From NCBI GenBank assembly GCA_021801225.1, contig JAJYYF010000006.1:1-59895 (forward strand): a DNA stretch of 59,895 nucleotides, in the 5' to 3' direction. The notes below the pieces were generated by a model, which did not search any database, was not told where the DNA came from, and saw nothing but the letters and a program-made list of their open reading frames with translations. Positions 19,569 through 29,760 of this stretch are shown one piece after another; position 1 is the stretch's first letter; each line of letters starts with the position of its first letter. The DNA is from Microcaldota archaeon (lineage in GTDB: Archaea > Micrarchaeota > Micrarchaeia > Micrarchaeales > CABMGC01). The position numbers and the translations under genes are program-made.

Positions 19569-20129
19569 GTGAAAGCTATCGTTATCTCAGGCTATCCCGC
19601 TGTTGGAAAAACAACTTTAGCTAAATTACTGGCTAAAAATCTAAACATTGACTCAATAGGCGGAGGAGAAATTCTTAAAGAAATTGCTCAAGAGCGCGGT
19701 TATTCACCAACAGGAGATGATTGGTGGGATACGACTGAAGGAATCAGATTTCTCAAAGAAAGAGAAAGAAATCCAAATTTCGATAAAGAAGTAGACAAAA
19801 AAATGGAAAAAAGAATAATTGAAGGAAACGTTGTAGTAACTAGCTATACGGCTCCATGGCTTTTCAAAGAAGGATTTAAGGTATGGCTCGACGCTTCTGT
19901 GGAAAAAAGAACCGAACGCATGTCAAAAAGAGATAAACTAGAACAAAAAGAAACTGAAAATGTTGTAAAACTTCGCGATATAGAAAATCATAAATTATAT
20001 ATGAGTCTTTATAAAATAGATTTTGGTGAAGATAAAACACCTTTTGACATGATTATTGATACAACTAACAAAACACCAGAACAAATAGCTGATTTAATAC
20101 TTAAAAAATATAAAGAAAACGAGAATTGA
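19569..20129 (+). CDS. cmk: cytidylate kinase, archaeal type
   Basis: 186 residues with P-loop SGYPAVGKTT at 7-16, SIGGGEILKEIAQERG near 32-47 and a basic lid region (RTERMSKRDK) near 117. It phosphorylates CMP/dCMP with ATP. Start is GTG 19569, preceded by GAGG; it begins 10 nt after L34e. The tryptophan-rich DDWWDTTEG at about 52-60 is compatible with the NMP-binding part of archaeal Cmk. Co-transcribed with the two ribosomal protein genes. Confidence 0.88.
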   Translation: MKAIVISGYPAVGKTTLAKLLAKNLNIDSIGGGEILKEIAQERGYSPTGDDWWDTTEGIRFLKERERNPNFDKEVDKKMEKRIIEGNVVVTSYTAPWLFKEGFKVWLDASVEKRTERMSKRDKLEQKETENVVKLRDIENHKLYMSLYKIDFGEDKTPFDMIIDTTNKTPEQIADLILKKYKENEN

Positions 20130-20138
20130 TGTGATAAG

Positions 20139-20402
20139 ATGGCATTATTAGAAGAAGGAAGAATTTGTGTGAAAAAATTTGGAAGAGACTCAGGAGAGAA
20201 AGCGGTTATTACAAAAGTAGTAGATAAGAATTTTGTAATGGTAATTACTCATTCCAGACAAAAAGAAAGAAGATGCAATATAAAACATCTGGAGCTTTTA
20301 ACAGAAAAGATAGATCCAAAGAATAAAGAACAGTTAACTACAACTTTAGAGATAACTGAAAAACAAACAAAACCAGACGTTAAAAAAATACAAAAGAAAT
20401 GA
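20139..20402 (+). CDS. rpl14e: large-subunit ribosomal protein L14e
   Basis: 87 residues. The KOW-like barrel EEGRICVKKFGRDSGEKAVI and the segment RQKERRCNIKHLELL are the eL14 signature; the last 25 residues are a lysine-rich tail. GTGA precedes the ATG by four bases; the gene starts 9 nt after cmk. The next gene of this block in many archaea, the pseudouridine synthase truB/cbf5, is not here. Confidence 0.9.
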   Translation: MALLEEGRICVKKFGRDSGEKAVITKVVDKNFVMVITHSRQKERRCNIKHLELLTEKIDPKNKEQLTTTLEITEKQTKPDVKKIQKK

Positions 20403-20448
20403 CTTTGATAAAGTTTAAATATCTAAAACGGCATATAATATTGGTCAT

Positions 20449-20799
20449 ATGAACAAATTAACATTTGGAATAATTGTTATAATTGCAATTATCTTAATTA
20501 TACTTGTAAGTTTTTTCTTAACATCAAATACAAATACCAATTCTGTAAAAAATCAAACAAATTCTATTAATAAAAATTCAAGCAACACAAATACATCTAG
20601 TAGTATAATAACTGCTAATCAATCAAAAAACAAAACAACAACTTCAAACAAAACAAATTCTAGTAACACAACAAAAACTGCTAGCTCAAACTCTACAAAT
20701 AATGTAAATACAAACTCACGTTCAAATGCATCTAATCCAAATTGGGAAAACTTTCCTCCTCTGCCAACAAATCAAAGATCTAACTCAACGCCAGTCTAA
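20449..20799 (+). CDS. single-pass surface protein, Asn/Ser/Thr low-complexity
   Basis: 116 residues: a hydrophobic anchor at 5-26 (FGIIVIIAIILIILVSFFL), then about 75 residues made almost only of Asn, Ser, Thr and Lys. That stretch holds about ten N-x-S/T sequons. A short C-terminus follows (NWENFPPLPTN). There is no signal-peptidase site, so it should stay anchored with its C-terminus outside. This is a likely heavily N-glycosylated stalk. No family recognised. It begins 47 nt after L14e, after a TTTAAATAT TATA-like box. Confidence 0.7.
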   Translation: MNKLTFGIIVIIAIILIILVSFFLTSNTNTNSVKNQTNSINKNSSNTNTSSSIITANQSKNKTTTSNKTNSSNTTKTASSNSTNNVNTNSRSNASNPNWENFPPLPTNQRSNSTPV

Positions 20800-20903
20800 T
20801 TTGTTTTAATCCTGTTTAATCATACTCTGTTCTAATCATAAAACTTTAAACTGAATAAAAGAACACATTTATATTAATACTCTGTCATACTTTTTCTGAT
20901 AAT

Positions 20904-22217
20904 ATGGCAATTAATATAGATGAAAAAATTAAAAATATAATAAACAAAGACAAAAAGATTATGCTTACGACTACCAGATCAGTTTATCCCTTTATCCCTA
21001 AAACAGGAAAAGAAGACTTTGTAGAGGATATATCTGGTAATAAATTCATAGATTTTTCAACCTTTATTTCTGTTTATAATATGGGAATAAATGGAAATTA
21101 TGAGATAAGAGAAGCAATAAAAAAACAAACTGATATCTTAATTCACGGAGCGTTTACTGATTTTTATGGCGAAAAGCAGGTAAATTTCGCTGAAGATTTA
21201 TTGAAGATGATGCCTAAGGGCTTTGGCAGAGTATTTTTTTCAAATTCAGGTACTGAATCAAACGAAGCTGCCTTAAAGTTTTCTAAGATTTTTACTAAAA
21301 GACAGTATACTTTATCTTTCTATAGTGCTTTTCATGGGAGGACAATGGGTTCTCTTGGCCTTACGGCTTCTAAATCATCACAAAAAACTCATTTCGGTCC
21401 TTTCAATTCAAACATACATGTTCCTTATGCTTATTGTTATAGATGTCCTTTTGGGAAGGAGTACCCATCTTGCGGCTTAGAGTGTGTTGATTATACTAAA
21501 AAAAATGTACTTGAAAAAGAAGTTTCAGGAAAGGAAATCTCAGCAATATTCATAGAACCTATCCAAGGCGAAGGTGGCTATGTTGTTCCACCGAAAGAAT
21601 TTGTTAAAGAAATAAGAAAATTAGCTGATGATAACAATATTCTTCTAGTAGCTGATGAAGTTCAAAGTGGGTATATGCGCACTGGAAAGTTTCTTGCACT
21701 TGACAATTTTGATGTAGAAGCAGATATCTACACAATGGCAAAATCAATAGCTGGCGGTGTTCCAATGGGCGTGACAATAACTAGGAGTTCTTTAGGCGAT
21801 ATCCCTTCTGGTTCTCATGCTAATACTTTTGGAGGAAATCTTCTTGCAATAGCTGCTGCAGATGCATCATTAAAGTATCTAAATAAGAACATCTCTAGGA
21901 TAAGGAAAAACATAAAAGAAGGGTCTAAGCTGATACTTAAAAGACTAAATGAAATGAAAGAAAAGTATGAAATTATTGGTGACGTAAGAGGCATAGGTTT
22001 GATGATAGGTCTTGAGTTAGTTAAAGATAAAAAATCAAAGGAGCCTGCAGTTAAGGAAAGAGATAAAATAATAGAAAATTGTTTCTATAATGGTCTAATA
22101 CTTCTTCCAGCTGGAGATTCTGTAATAAGGATAATACCTCCAATCACAGTAAATCATTCGACATTAGAAAAAGGCCTTAATATTCTAGAAGAACAAATAA
22201 GTAAAATTTCTAAATAA
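20904..22217 (+). CDS. class III aminotransferase (acetylornithine/GABA-type or amino-acid racemase)
   Basis: 437-residue PLP enzyme. The cofactor Asp lies in VADEVQSGYMRTG near 251 and the Schiff-base lysine in AKSIAGGVPMG near 279. NSGTESNEAALKFSK near 114 binds the PLP phosphate. The loop YCYRCPFGKEYPSCGLEC (about 177-194) has four cysteines. It is typical of archaeal members annotated as 4-aminobutyrate aminotransferase, some of which are broad-specificity amino-acid racemases, so the substrate is open. It stands alone, ending in a perfect AT palindrome. Confidence 0.85.
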   Translation: MAINIDEKIKNIINKDKKIMLTTTRSVYPFIPKTGKEDFVEDISGNKFIDFSTFISVYNMGINGNYEIREAIKKQTDILIHGAFTDFYGEKQVNFAEDLLKMMPKGFGRVFFSNSGTESNEAALKFSKIFTKRQYTLSFYSAFHGRTMGSLGLTASKSSQKTHFGPFNSNIHVPYAYCYRCPFGKEYPSCGLECVDYTKKNVLEKEVSGKEISAIFIEPIQGEGGYVVPPKEFVKEIRKLADDNNILLVADEVQSGYMRTGKFLALDNFDVEADIYTMAKSIAGGVPMGVTITRSSLGDIPSGSHANTFGGNLLAIAAADASLKYLNKNISRIRKNIKEGSKLILKRLNEMKEKYEIIGDVRGIGLMIGLELVKDKKSKEPAVKERDKIIENCFYNGLILLPAGDSVIRIIPPITVNHSTLEKGLNILEEQISKISK

Positions 22218-22417
22218 TAATAATTATAATTATTATTACTGTCATAGACAAAATGTAACTAATACTAATAAATCTATATAAAAAAAAAGAAATTATTTAT
22301 TAATAATGCCTATTATACTATTCTTTTCTCTTTGTTTTGGATCTTATTCCGAATAATAAAATCCTCATTCAATAGCAATATTTATATATCAAAAAAATCA
22401 TATTTTTAGTGGGAAAT

Positions 22418-23371
22418 ATGGAAAAACAAAGGGTTAGTGTTAGAATTGAAAAACCAATTTCAACAACTTCAACAACTTCAACGGATCAATCATTAAAATC
22501 AAAAACCTCTACAGTTAATTCTAATCTAACTTCACCAAGTGTCAAAAATTCAAATCAAAGGTTAGAGATAGCTCTTCTTACAAGTATAAAAAAACAAATA
22601 TCTAATAACATTGATGTATACCCTCATCTTTCTAAATTTCTTTCATCTAATATAGAAAACAAGTCTATTTTTTATGAAGGAATTGGAGCAAAAGAAAAAT
22701 TACTTATTAAAAAAGGAGAGGATTTAGCGAAGCTAATTATCGATGTATTTATAAATAAAAAATCTCCAACATTAGAACAACAACAAAAGATGCCAGATAT
22801 ACTTAAATCTGCTTATATAATTAGTGAACATGTACCAACACAGATAAAATATAGGCTTTTAAATTCATTACCTAAGGAAAAACAAGAAGCTTTAGAAGTT
22901 TTTATTGAGAATCCCAGAAAATCATTTTTAGATTTATTTAGAGGTAAAAATAACGAAGTAAAAACACAAGAAGAAAAACAACAAACTGAAGTAATAACAT
23001 TAGAATCTGCAATAGAATCTTTCGATAAAAAAAAGTATGGCAATCAATACGATAATCTTAAACTCCATATCAGCGAAAAACTCCAAATTGCTATAAATAA
23101 TTATTTAAAAGAGCAAACTGAAGAAACTGTACAACTATTGAAAAGACTTCATTTATTAAAATTAAATCCATTTTGCGGAACTAAATTTACAAGAGGTTCA
23201 TACAATAATAAAAAAATTACTATTGATAGAAGACAATTCAATGTTTATCATGCTGGAGCAAATAACTCTCCACTAAGAATAAATTATATTGTTAAAGATG
23301 GGGTCATACATATATTTGAATTAGTTTCTCATACCTCTTCTAGCGCGTTCAAGGTAATTGCATCAGAGTGA
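22418..23371 (+). CDS. unknown protein with possible RelE/ParE-like C-terminal domain
   Basis: 317 residues from ATG 22418, chosen over GTG 22409 because GTGG lies five bases upstream. The first 50 residues are Ser/Thr-rich and disordered; residues about 55-200 are helical and charged. The last 110 run as a helical hairpin followed by strands (FNVYHAGANNSPLRINYIV and HIFELVSHTSSS). This recalls the order and spacing of the RelE/ParE mRNA-interferase fold, but I see no firm catalytic residues. The gene is A-rich with many Lys/Asn/Ile codons. Its stop is 4 nt before the next start, so both form an operon. Confidence 0.6.
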   Translation: MEKQRVSVRIEKPISTTSTTSTDQSLKSKTSTVNSNLTSPSVKNSNQRLEIALLTSIKKQISNNIDVYPHLSKFLSSNIENKSIFYEGIGAKEKLLIKKGEDLAKLIIDVFINKKSPTLEQQQKMPDILKSAYIISEHVPTQIKYRLLNSLPKEKQEALEVFIENPRKSFLDLFRGKNNEVKTQEEKQQTEVITLESAIESFDKKKYGNQYDNLKLHISEKLQIAINNYLKEQTEETVQLLKRLHLLKLNPFCGTKFTRGSYNNKKITIDRRQFNVYHAGANNSPLRINYIVKDGVIHIFELVSHTSSSAFKVIASE

Positions 23372-23375
23372 AAAA

Positions 23376-24713
23376 ATGAATTTTATAAAAACAGAATCAG
23401 AAACAAAGAGTACTAGAAAAGATTATTTAGAAAAAATTAAAGAGTTAAAACAGTTATACTATTTAGGAAGTAACGATGCTCACACTATAGTAACTTATGA
23501 AGCTAATTTAGAAAAACAAATTAAAAAAATCGGAGAAATTATCTCTAAAAAGTCTCATATTAAGAAATCTCAAGATTTCTTTCAACCTACTCCAGAAAAT
23601 ATTACAAGATTACATTATCCTATATCTTCTGCATTGAACTCTTTGAAATTAGATGAGCTTACTGAAGAAAATATTAAAATTTTTGATTTATTCAATATAA
23701 CTTCTGAGAAATCCTTATTGTCAAAACTGTCTAAACTATCTTTTATTTCAGATATTTTTATTCCTGTAAAAAATAACTATCAAACTGATGATGACATTCT
23801 AAAAATGTATGGCAGCTACTACTCTGAAGTTTTTAAAGATATAAATAATACAGATACTAACATAATGCATGATATTTTACGAATCAGATCAAAAAATCAA
23901 AATACCAATGTAAAAATAAAAAAAGGCATTAACGCTGTATTAAATTTATTCGAAGAAAATCAAAATAGTAAAAACACTCAAATAACTCAAATTTTACAAT
24001 TTCAACCAAATTTCATATCTAAACTTAAAAATATTTCAAGAAATATCAAAAAAATCAATTCATCAGAAAATATTTCATTATCCTTAATTAAATCTTCAGA
24101 GGTACTAAAACACAACCCTGAATTCTTATCTACATTATTTTTTATAGGTGGATACATTGCTCCAAACAGACAACTTTATAATCAAATACTCGGCAGGGAT
24201 CTGGAAAATCAAGAGTTGATGTTTAAAACTTTATATAAAATAAATTCATTTTTAAATGAAATAACTCTAGGTTTAATTTTAAGTAATTATACTACTTTTC
24301 AAGAAGTTGAACAAATATATAAAAAAGAAACAATTAATCATGTTCTAAGTCCTATGAATGTTACGACAAAAATATTAAACGAAGGTTTGTATAAAAGAAA
24401 GGAATTCGAAGATCCGATTATAAAAATATTATTAACAAAAGCTAAACTTAAAGATGAAAATATTACTTATGAAAGTTTAATTAAAAACATAGCAATGGAA
24501 ATACACGATACCGAAACTAACCTTAAAATAAATGAATTATTAATTAAGCAGAATAAAAATATTAAAATTTCTGATATTTTTAAACCAAGAACTGAAGAAG
24601 AATTAATTGCAATAAAAAAAGATTTATACCAAAAAATACAAGCATTGAATTTGATTTATAAAATTTTTATTTCTAATGAAGAAAACATAAAATCCTTAAT
24701 GAGAAAAGAATAA
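23376..24713 (+). CDS. unknown helical protein, partner of the preceding gene
   Basis: 445 residues, almost wholly alpha-helical by pattern, without signal peptide, membrane segment or known motif. The start at 23376 is set by GTGA four bases upstream, which overlaps the stop of the preceding gene; translation is therefore coupled. Composition is rich in Ile, Lys, Asn and Ser. It runs convergently up to the end of the PolD DP2 gene with a one-base gap. I do not recognise a family. A two-gene lineage-specific module is the most that can be said. Confidence 0.6.
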   Translation: MNFIKTESETKSTRKDYLEKIKELKQLYYLGSNDAHTIVTYEANLEKQIKKIGEIISKKSHIKKSQDFFQPTPENITRLHYPISSALNSLKLDELTEENIKIFDLFNITSEKSLLSKLSKLSFISDIFIPVKNNYQTDDDILKMYGSYYSEVFKDINNTDTNIMHDILRIRSKNQNTNVKIKKGINAVLNLFEENQNSKNTQITQILQFQPNFISKLKNISRNIKKINSSENISLSLIKSSEVLKHNPEFLSTLFFIGGYIAPNRQLYNQILGRDLENQELMFKTLYKINSFLNEITLGLILSNYTTFQEVEQIYKKETINHVLSPMNVTTKILNEGLYKRKEFEDPIIKILLTKAKLKDENITYESLIKNIAMEIHDTETNLKINELLIKQNKNIKISDIFKPRTEEELIAIKKDLYQKIQALNLIYKIFISNEENIKSLMRKE

Positions 24714-27700
24714 CTACATAAATTTACTTAGATTAAATTGTTTAGTTTCTTCATTATTTTCTCCTACAAAAAGTTCCTCTATCTCATCCTTAGCTAAGTT
24801 CAATCTTTGTCTGATATAAGGGTCAAGATTATATCTTGCAGCAAGGTTTATTGCCATATCTAAATATTTTTCTATACCGCCCTTCGATATAGTCAATAAA
24901 AGTTTTCCTCCATCTTTTGTACATTTTCCTATTAACGGAATTCTTCTATATTTTGCATTACAACTTGAGCATCTAAAAGTTTGTTTTGAAAATGAGTGCA
25001 AGTTTCCTATAAGATCTGGTATGAAATGAGAAGTTATTACTCTTCTTGCTGCATCTGGTTTATTTATTGCGTATATCTTATCCATAAGTGCAAACTCTGC
25101 ATCAACCTTTTCCTGCATACTTTTAAATTGAGTATAAACTGTTCTTTTTGGAGAGTTAGCTACTGCATTAAACGAGGATTCATGTGTAAAAGATATACCT
25201 TCAGAAGATTTATCTGTATTCATTTTATCTGAAACACGTTTTAATTTAACTTCAGAAGGACTTGCATAATTAAGGCTTTTTTCATAAAGTTCTATTGGAT
25301 AGTTTTCAACAACTTCCATCGTGTGTACTTCATCGTCAACTTCATCCACCTTAACATTTACTGTTAATATTAAAGGTGTATCCATTGTTCCGCCTACTGT
25401 AACTGGTAAGAACTCCTTTGAGAAGTTTATTAATGCGTCTAGTAAAAGCATAGTTGTGTCTTCATCTCCATCACAATTTCTTCTTCTTGCACATATTGTA
25501 TATGGATGTGCAAAACCAACTACTGCATCAGTGAAACCAATTATTCTACCTAAAACAGCACATGATGTATGTGGTGCTAGAGTTATTACTAACTTTCCTA
25601 TCATGTCATTAGGTACATTTGCTTTATAATATTTCTCCATTCCATAAAGATCTTCCAACATCTGATCTACAAATTTTGATATATTTAATAAGTACTCCGC
25701 TCCTCGCCTGTTCAATATTACATCTTGATGTCTTAACTCTACTAATTGTTCATCACTATTTAGCTCATTACCTTTGTAATCTTTGGTATAACCTAGCTCT
25801 CTTAATTTTTGTACAGAAACTCCAACTTCAATAGGGTAAAAATGAGTTATTGGGACATCAGTAGCATCAAATCTTGCAGTTCCATCTTTAAATATAGAAA
25901 CTCCATTCTGTGCCCTTAATATTCCCTTTTCTATAGTTTCAGTAAGTTTATCTTTATTAGAAAGACTCTTAACGCCTTTTATTACTGGTGGTAATTTAGT
26001 TATCTTTAATTTTCTAGTTGCATTATTTATTACATTCACTAACGGGATGTCCTTTTCTATGGAACTATCAGTTCTAACATTACATTTTTTACATGTTATA
26101 TCAAACATTATTGCATAGCACTTAGGGCATTTTCTCTCTATTACTGCTTTTTTATTACAGTCATAACAATACGGTGTATCAATGTTTCTTCTACAGTTAT
26201 TACATCTATAATTAGCTATCTCAGCTTTTAGTCCTGATTTAAACTTCCTTGAGTCAGATAAAAATGCCTTTGTTATATTTTTATCTTTGCTTGCGTATGT
26301 ACCTATTGGGAAAAGCACACTAACCAGTGGTTTCATCATTCTTTCCTTAGCTTTCTCAGGCCTTCCTATTCTTCCTCCTATAAACGTTGAACGCTTCATT
26401 ATCTTAATTGGAGAAAGTGTATTTACAAATTCTAGTTGTGATTTTTCAATACTGTCTTTATTTAAATTTTCTAAAGGACTGCATATTGAGTCATCTTCTA
26501 TACTAATAAATCCGAGTGAAACAAGTAAACTTTGAGCATAATCTCTTTCAATAACTATTTTATTATCAAGCAATTTGTGTGTTACTGTCAACATTTCTAA
26601 TGTTCTTTTATTTGTTTTTGTATTCAAAATTAATGTATTTATATCATTTAATTTCTTTACATTAAGGCTTTTTATTGTTGAAGAGAGCTCCGTTATTAGC
26701 TCTATTAGTGCCGTATTGGTAACTGAACTAAACTCAAATAAGAATTTAGGATGTAACGGCACACTGTATTTTTTAGATATATCATAAAGTTCAATGAAAT
26801 TTTCACTAAATCTTCCTTCAAAGCCCTTTTGTTGTAACTGCAAAGTCCAATACTCTTCAACATAACTTGTTGGTTGCAACGGAGTATTTGTTTTCTTGAA
26901 GTCTCCATACGTTATTAATATGTCTCCTAATGTTATTATCTCTTCAACTTCATTTTTCAAAAGTGTTGCCGTGTTAGCATCATTAACTCTTAAACACTCT
27001 CCTGATTTTAACTTTACAAAAGGCCCCTCTATACTATCTACTGGCATTGCAACACATCCCTTTCCAGGCAACTCAACCTTTAACTGAGTTCCGATTGCAA
27101 TAAAACTATTTGTTAAAATCATAGTTGCTGGACTAAAACCTTTCGCAGCTATCCCTGTAAATCTACTTCTTCCATAACGTAATCTTAAACCACCAATTGT
27201 TTTAGGATATGCTATTACTGGTCTTCCTGCAACAAGTTCGTCTAAAAATACAGCTATCTTATCGTTTGTATCTTTTTTATCTGTTGGTCCTTTAAGATCT
27301 ATCTTTATTAATTTGGAAAGCCATGGCCAATCTAGTCCTGCATTTTTTGTTTCTTCAACTAGTTTTTTAGCCTTCTGCGCTATTCCTTCACAACTAACAA
27401 GTGCCATCCCTCCCCTAACTCTGTTTGTTATAGGAACTTCTTTTCCTTCACTATTTATTCTACTAAGGTTTGCATGCACTCCTACTTCTACTTCTTCAGT
27501 TGGTACGCCATCTATACAAACAGGACAGTTCTCAAACAAAGAACGAATATCATCATCATTTGGTTTATATTGTAATCTTGCTGCTCTTGTATGATAAAGT
27601 TCTATCTCTTCTACTGCCCTTTCTACAATATCCTTAGTGGGCTTATACTCCCCATAACCTAATATTTTTCTTCCACAATCAGCTAATGCAACTGAAAGAG

Positions 27701-28148
27701 CAGCACTAGTGCCTCCGGCACCTCTTATAGGTCCTGCATAAACAACACTCACATAACTACTTCCATCGCTATTTTTATATTCTTCTACTGTGCTAATGCC
27801 CTCAGTAGGAGCTACTAAAACTCCCTCTGTAAGTATTGCGGTACCTACCTTTACTGCTAACTCTAATCTTTTTATCTTACTGTAAGTGTCATAATCATTA
27901 TTTGTACAAATTTCTTTTACTACATCAAATGCCAATCCACTTCTCGTTTTAGCTCCGTATTTTTTTCTTATTAACTCGGCTAATCCCTCTAGCCCTATTA
28001 ATCCCTCTACTCTCTTAGCTAAATCTGAAGCTGGTATTATCTCTACCTCAGTTTTTGGATCAAAGCCCTTACTCCTGGCTACCTTAGCAACTGCATAAGT
28101 TTCTTCAAAGCCTTTTGAAAGCATCTCAAAGTACTCATTCAATTCCAT
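24714..28148 (-). CDS. polC: DNA polymerase D large catalytic subunit DP2
   Basis: 1144 residues, the normal size without inteins. It is the replicative polymerase subunit of euryarchaea and DPANN. The catalytic segment ARRRNCDGDEDTTML lies near residue 890, the two-barrel active site of PolD. A cysteine-rich zinc region follows C-x2-C pairs at about 640-695 (CNNCRRN, CPKC, CKKC). A C-terminal zinc module (CSSCNAKY, then GKC) lies near 1055-1080. The N-terminal domain begins YFEMLSKGFEETYAVA. GGTGG lies just before the ATG, which overlaps the DP1 stop by one base, so the two subunits are made from one message. Confidence 0.96.
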   Translation of the reverse strand: MELNEYFEMLSKGFEETYAVAKVARSKGFDPKTEVEIIPASDLAKRVEGLIGLEGLAELIRKKYGAKTRSGLAFDVVKEICTNNDYDTYSKIKRLELAVKVGTAILTEGVLVAPTEGISTVEEYKNSDGSSYVSVVYAGPIRGAGGTSAALSVALADCGRKILGYGEYKPTKDIVERAVEEIELYHTRAARLQYKPNDDDIRSLFENCPVCIDGVPTEEVEVGVHANLSRINSEGKEVPITNRVRGGMALVSCEGIAQKAKKLVEETKNAGLDWPWLSKLIKIDLKGPTDKKDTNDKIAVFLDELVAGRPVIAYPKTIGGLRLRYGRSRFTGIAAKGFSPATMILTNSFIAIGTQLKVELPGKGCVAMPVDSIEGPFVKLKSGECLRVNDANTATLLKNEVEEIITLGDILITYGDFKKTNTPLQPTSYVEEYWTLQLQQKGFEGRFSENFIELYDISKKYSVPLHPKFLFEFSSVTNTALIELITELSSTIKSLNVKKLNDINTLILNTKTNKRTLEMLTVTHKLLDNKIVIERDYAQSLLVSLGFISIEDDSICSPLENLNKDSIEKSQLEFVNTLSPIKIMKRSTFIGGRIGRPEKAKERMMKPLVSVLFPIGTYASKDKNITKAFLSDSRKFKSGLKAEIANYRCNNCRRNIDTPYCYDCNKKAVIERKCPKCYAIMFDITCKKCNVRTDSSIEKDIPLVNVINNATRKLKITKLPPVIKGVKSLSNKDKLTETIEKGILRAQNGVSIFKDGTARFDATDVPITHFYPIEVGVSVQKLRELGYTKDYKGNELNSDEQLVELRHQDVILNRRGAEYLLNISKFVDQMLEDLYGMEKYYKANVPNDMIGKLVITLAPHTSCAVLGRIIGFTDAVVGFAHPYTICARRRNCDGDEDTTMLLLDALINFSKEFLPVTVGGTMDTPLILTVNVKVDEVDDEVHTMEVVENYPIELYEKSLNYASPSEVKLKRVSDKMNTDKSSEGISFTHESSFNAVANSPKRTVYTQFKSMQEKVDAEFALMDKIYAINKPDAARRVITSHFIPDLIGNLHSFSKQTFRCSSCNAKYRRIPLIGKCTKDGGKLLLTISKGGIEKYLDMAINLAARYNLDPYIRQRLNLAKDEIEELFVGENNEETKQFNLSKFM

Positions 28149-29653
28149 TATAAGCCACCAAAGTTTAGTTCCTGCACTGAACCTTTTTTCATTTCATATA
28201 CTGGTAATATTGTCGGTGAAGGAACATGTCCTAACTTCAATTGATAATTTGTTCTAGCCTGCCATGTTCCACTGTTTATTATTTGTGTTCCGTGGTACTC
28301 TACCTTTCCATTTTTATGCACATGGCCCATGTGTAATATATCGGGTTCTTCCTGTATTACTAATGGGTCTGTTCTTCCTGGATTTATTGGGTTTTCTCCA
28401 TAAATTGGTGATAAATGCCTTCTTTTTAGTATTTCAGTCATAGCTATCTCTGGTTTAACATAACTGCATCCAACTATACTATGTATTACAGAGTCCAAAG
28501 AATTTCCGTGATATGTAAGTACATTTAATCCATTTATATTCAAGTATGAAGGACTCGTTAAAAAGTTAACATTTTCTTTTTTGAAGTCTTGTATTAAATC
28601 ATCACTTAATTTTGGCTGGGGATCAGCTCTCTGTACTGCATCATGATTCCCAGGAATGATAAAAACCTTGATATAATCTGGAATCATCTCTGCATATCTA
28701 AAAAAAGCAGCATATTGTTTATAAATATCACTTATACTTAATTCCTTATCCTGTCCTGGGTAAACGCCTATTCCATCTACAATATCTCCTCCAAATACTA
28801 TGTACTTTATTTTTTCAGCGAGATCTTTTTTGTAATTAACATTACCATTTAACCATTCTATGAATCTAAGAAATTCCTTTTCAAGAAATAACTTACTGCC
28901 TACATGTGTGTCTGATGTAAAAGCAATAGCAAGATCCTCCTCTGTTTTTTTCCTAACCCTTATTGTTACATCTGGAAAAAGAAGTGACCTTGCCATAATA
29001 AACGAGTTAGAAATAGTTCCCTTTATTGCTATTACCTCATCATTTATTATTTTTTTAGCAGATTCAAAAAGTTCTATATTCTCTTTTCTTGAGTTTTTAT
29101 CAGGTTTAATAAAAATAATACTAAGAGGACCCTCTTCGTCCTCCGCATTTATCATTAAATTTCCTTTTTTAGTGATAAATTTATTATTTACTATTCCAAC
29201 AACAGTTATTTCCTTTCCGTTAATATACTCAGATATGTTATTGCTTGTTATAATCTTCCCCAAGTTTGTCCTAGTGTTTAATATGTCCCTAATTTTTTTA
29301 AATCTGTCCTTAAAATAACTTGAAAAATCTTCTATAACATTACCGGTTTTTTCTACCTTGGTTACCTTTATTTTATACTGCGCATCGTACTCTTTTGCAA
29401 TAGGCTTAAATGTCAAAGGTTTTATTATCTCTACTACTTCTGGTTTTTTGCTATCATTAAAGTTCATTAACTCTAAAATAATTTTTTTATCTACGATATT
29501 CAATCCATCTGCTTTCTGAAAGTGTGCTATAATCTTAGAATAAAGCTCTTCAACATTATAGCAATTAATATCTGAATCATTTATCTCATTAGATAAAACT
29601 GCAACTCCTGTAAGTCTAGAGGCTAACTCAGTAACCACAGCTTTATCTTCCAT
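28148..29653 (-). CDS. polB: DNA polymerase D small subunit DP1 (3'-5' exonuclease)
   Basis: 501 residues from ATG 29653; two GTG and one TTG codons just upstream are in frame, but GGTG sits correctly for the ATG. Residues about 130-235 form the OB fold. The calcineurin-like phosphodiesterase domain follows with FTSDTHVGS near 249, GGDIVDGIG near 291, PGNHDAVQ near 336, TYHGNS near 385 and GHVHKNG near 448. All five metal-binding motifs are intact, so it should be an active proofreading nuclease. The N-terminal 100 residues are a DNA/partner-binding region. It forms an overlapping pair with DP2. Confidence 0.95.
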   Translation of the reverse strand: MEDKAVVTELASRLTGVAVLSNEINDSDINCYNVEELYSKIIAHFQKADGLNIVDKKIILELMNFNDSKKPEVVEIIKPLTFKPIAKEYDAQYKIKVTKVEKTGNVIEDFSSYFKDRFKKIRDILNTRTNLGKIITSNNISEYINGKEITVVGIVNNKFITKKGNLMINAEDEEGPLSIIFIKPDKNSRKENIELFESAKKIINDEVIAIKGTISNSFIMARSLLFPDVTIRVRKKTEEDLAIAFTSDTHVGSKLFLEKEFLRFIEWLNGNVNYKKDLAEKIKYIVFGGDIVDGIGVYPGQDKELSISDIYKQYAAFFRYAEMIPDYIKVFIIPGNHDAVQRADPQPKLSDDLIQDFKKENVNFLTSPSYLNINGLNVLTYHGNSLDSVIHSIVGCSYVKPEIAMTEILKRRHLSPIYGENPINPGRTDPLVIQEEPDILHMGHVHKNGKVEYHGTQIINSGTWQARTNYQLKLGHVPSPTILPVYEMKKGSVQELNFGGL

Positions 29654-29760
29654 CAACACCACGTTTTGTAACTGTATTGTATTAAAACATTATTAATTTT
29701 ACTTCAATCTGTATTTCTTCTTGTTTTTAATACACAGTTTATGACTCGAAATTAAAAAAA

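Noticed and set aside
22215-22238. Perfect 24-nt palindrome TAATAATAATTATAATTATT-type after the aminotransferase
   Set aside because: Made only of A and T, so a perfect palindrome is easily reached by chance in this genome; it may aid termination but there is no T-run specific to it.
26287-27594. Several plus-strand frames opposite DP2
   Set aside because: Antisense of a conserved essential gene, no SD, no family resemblance.
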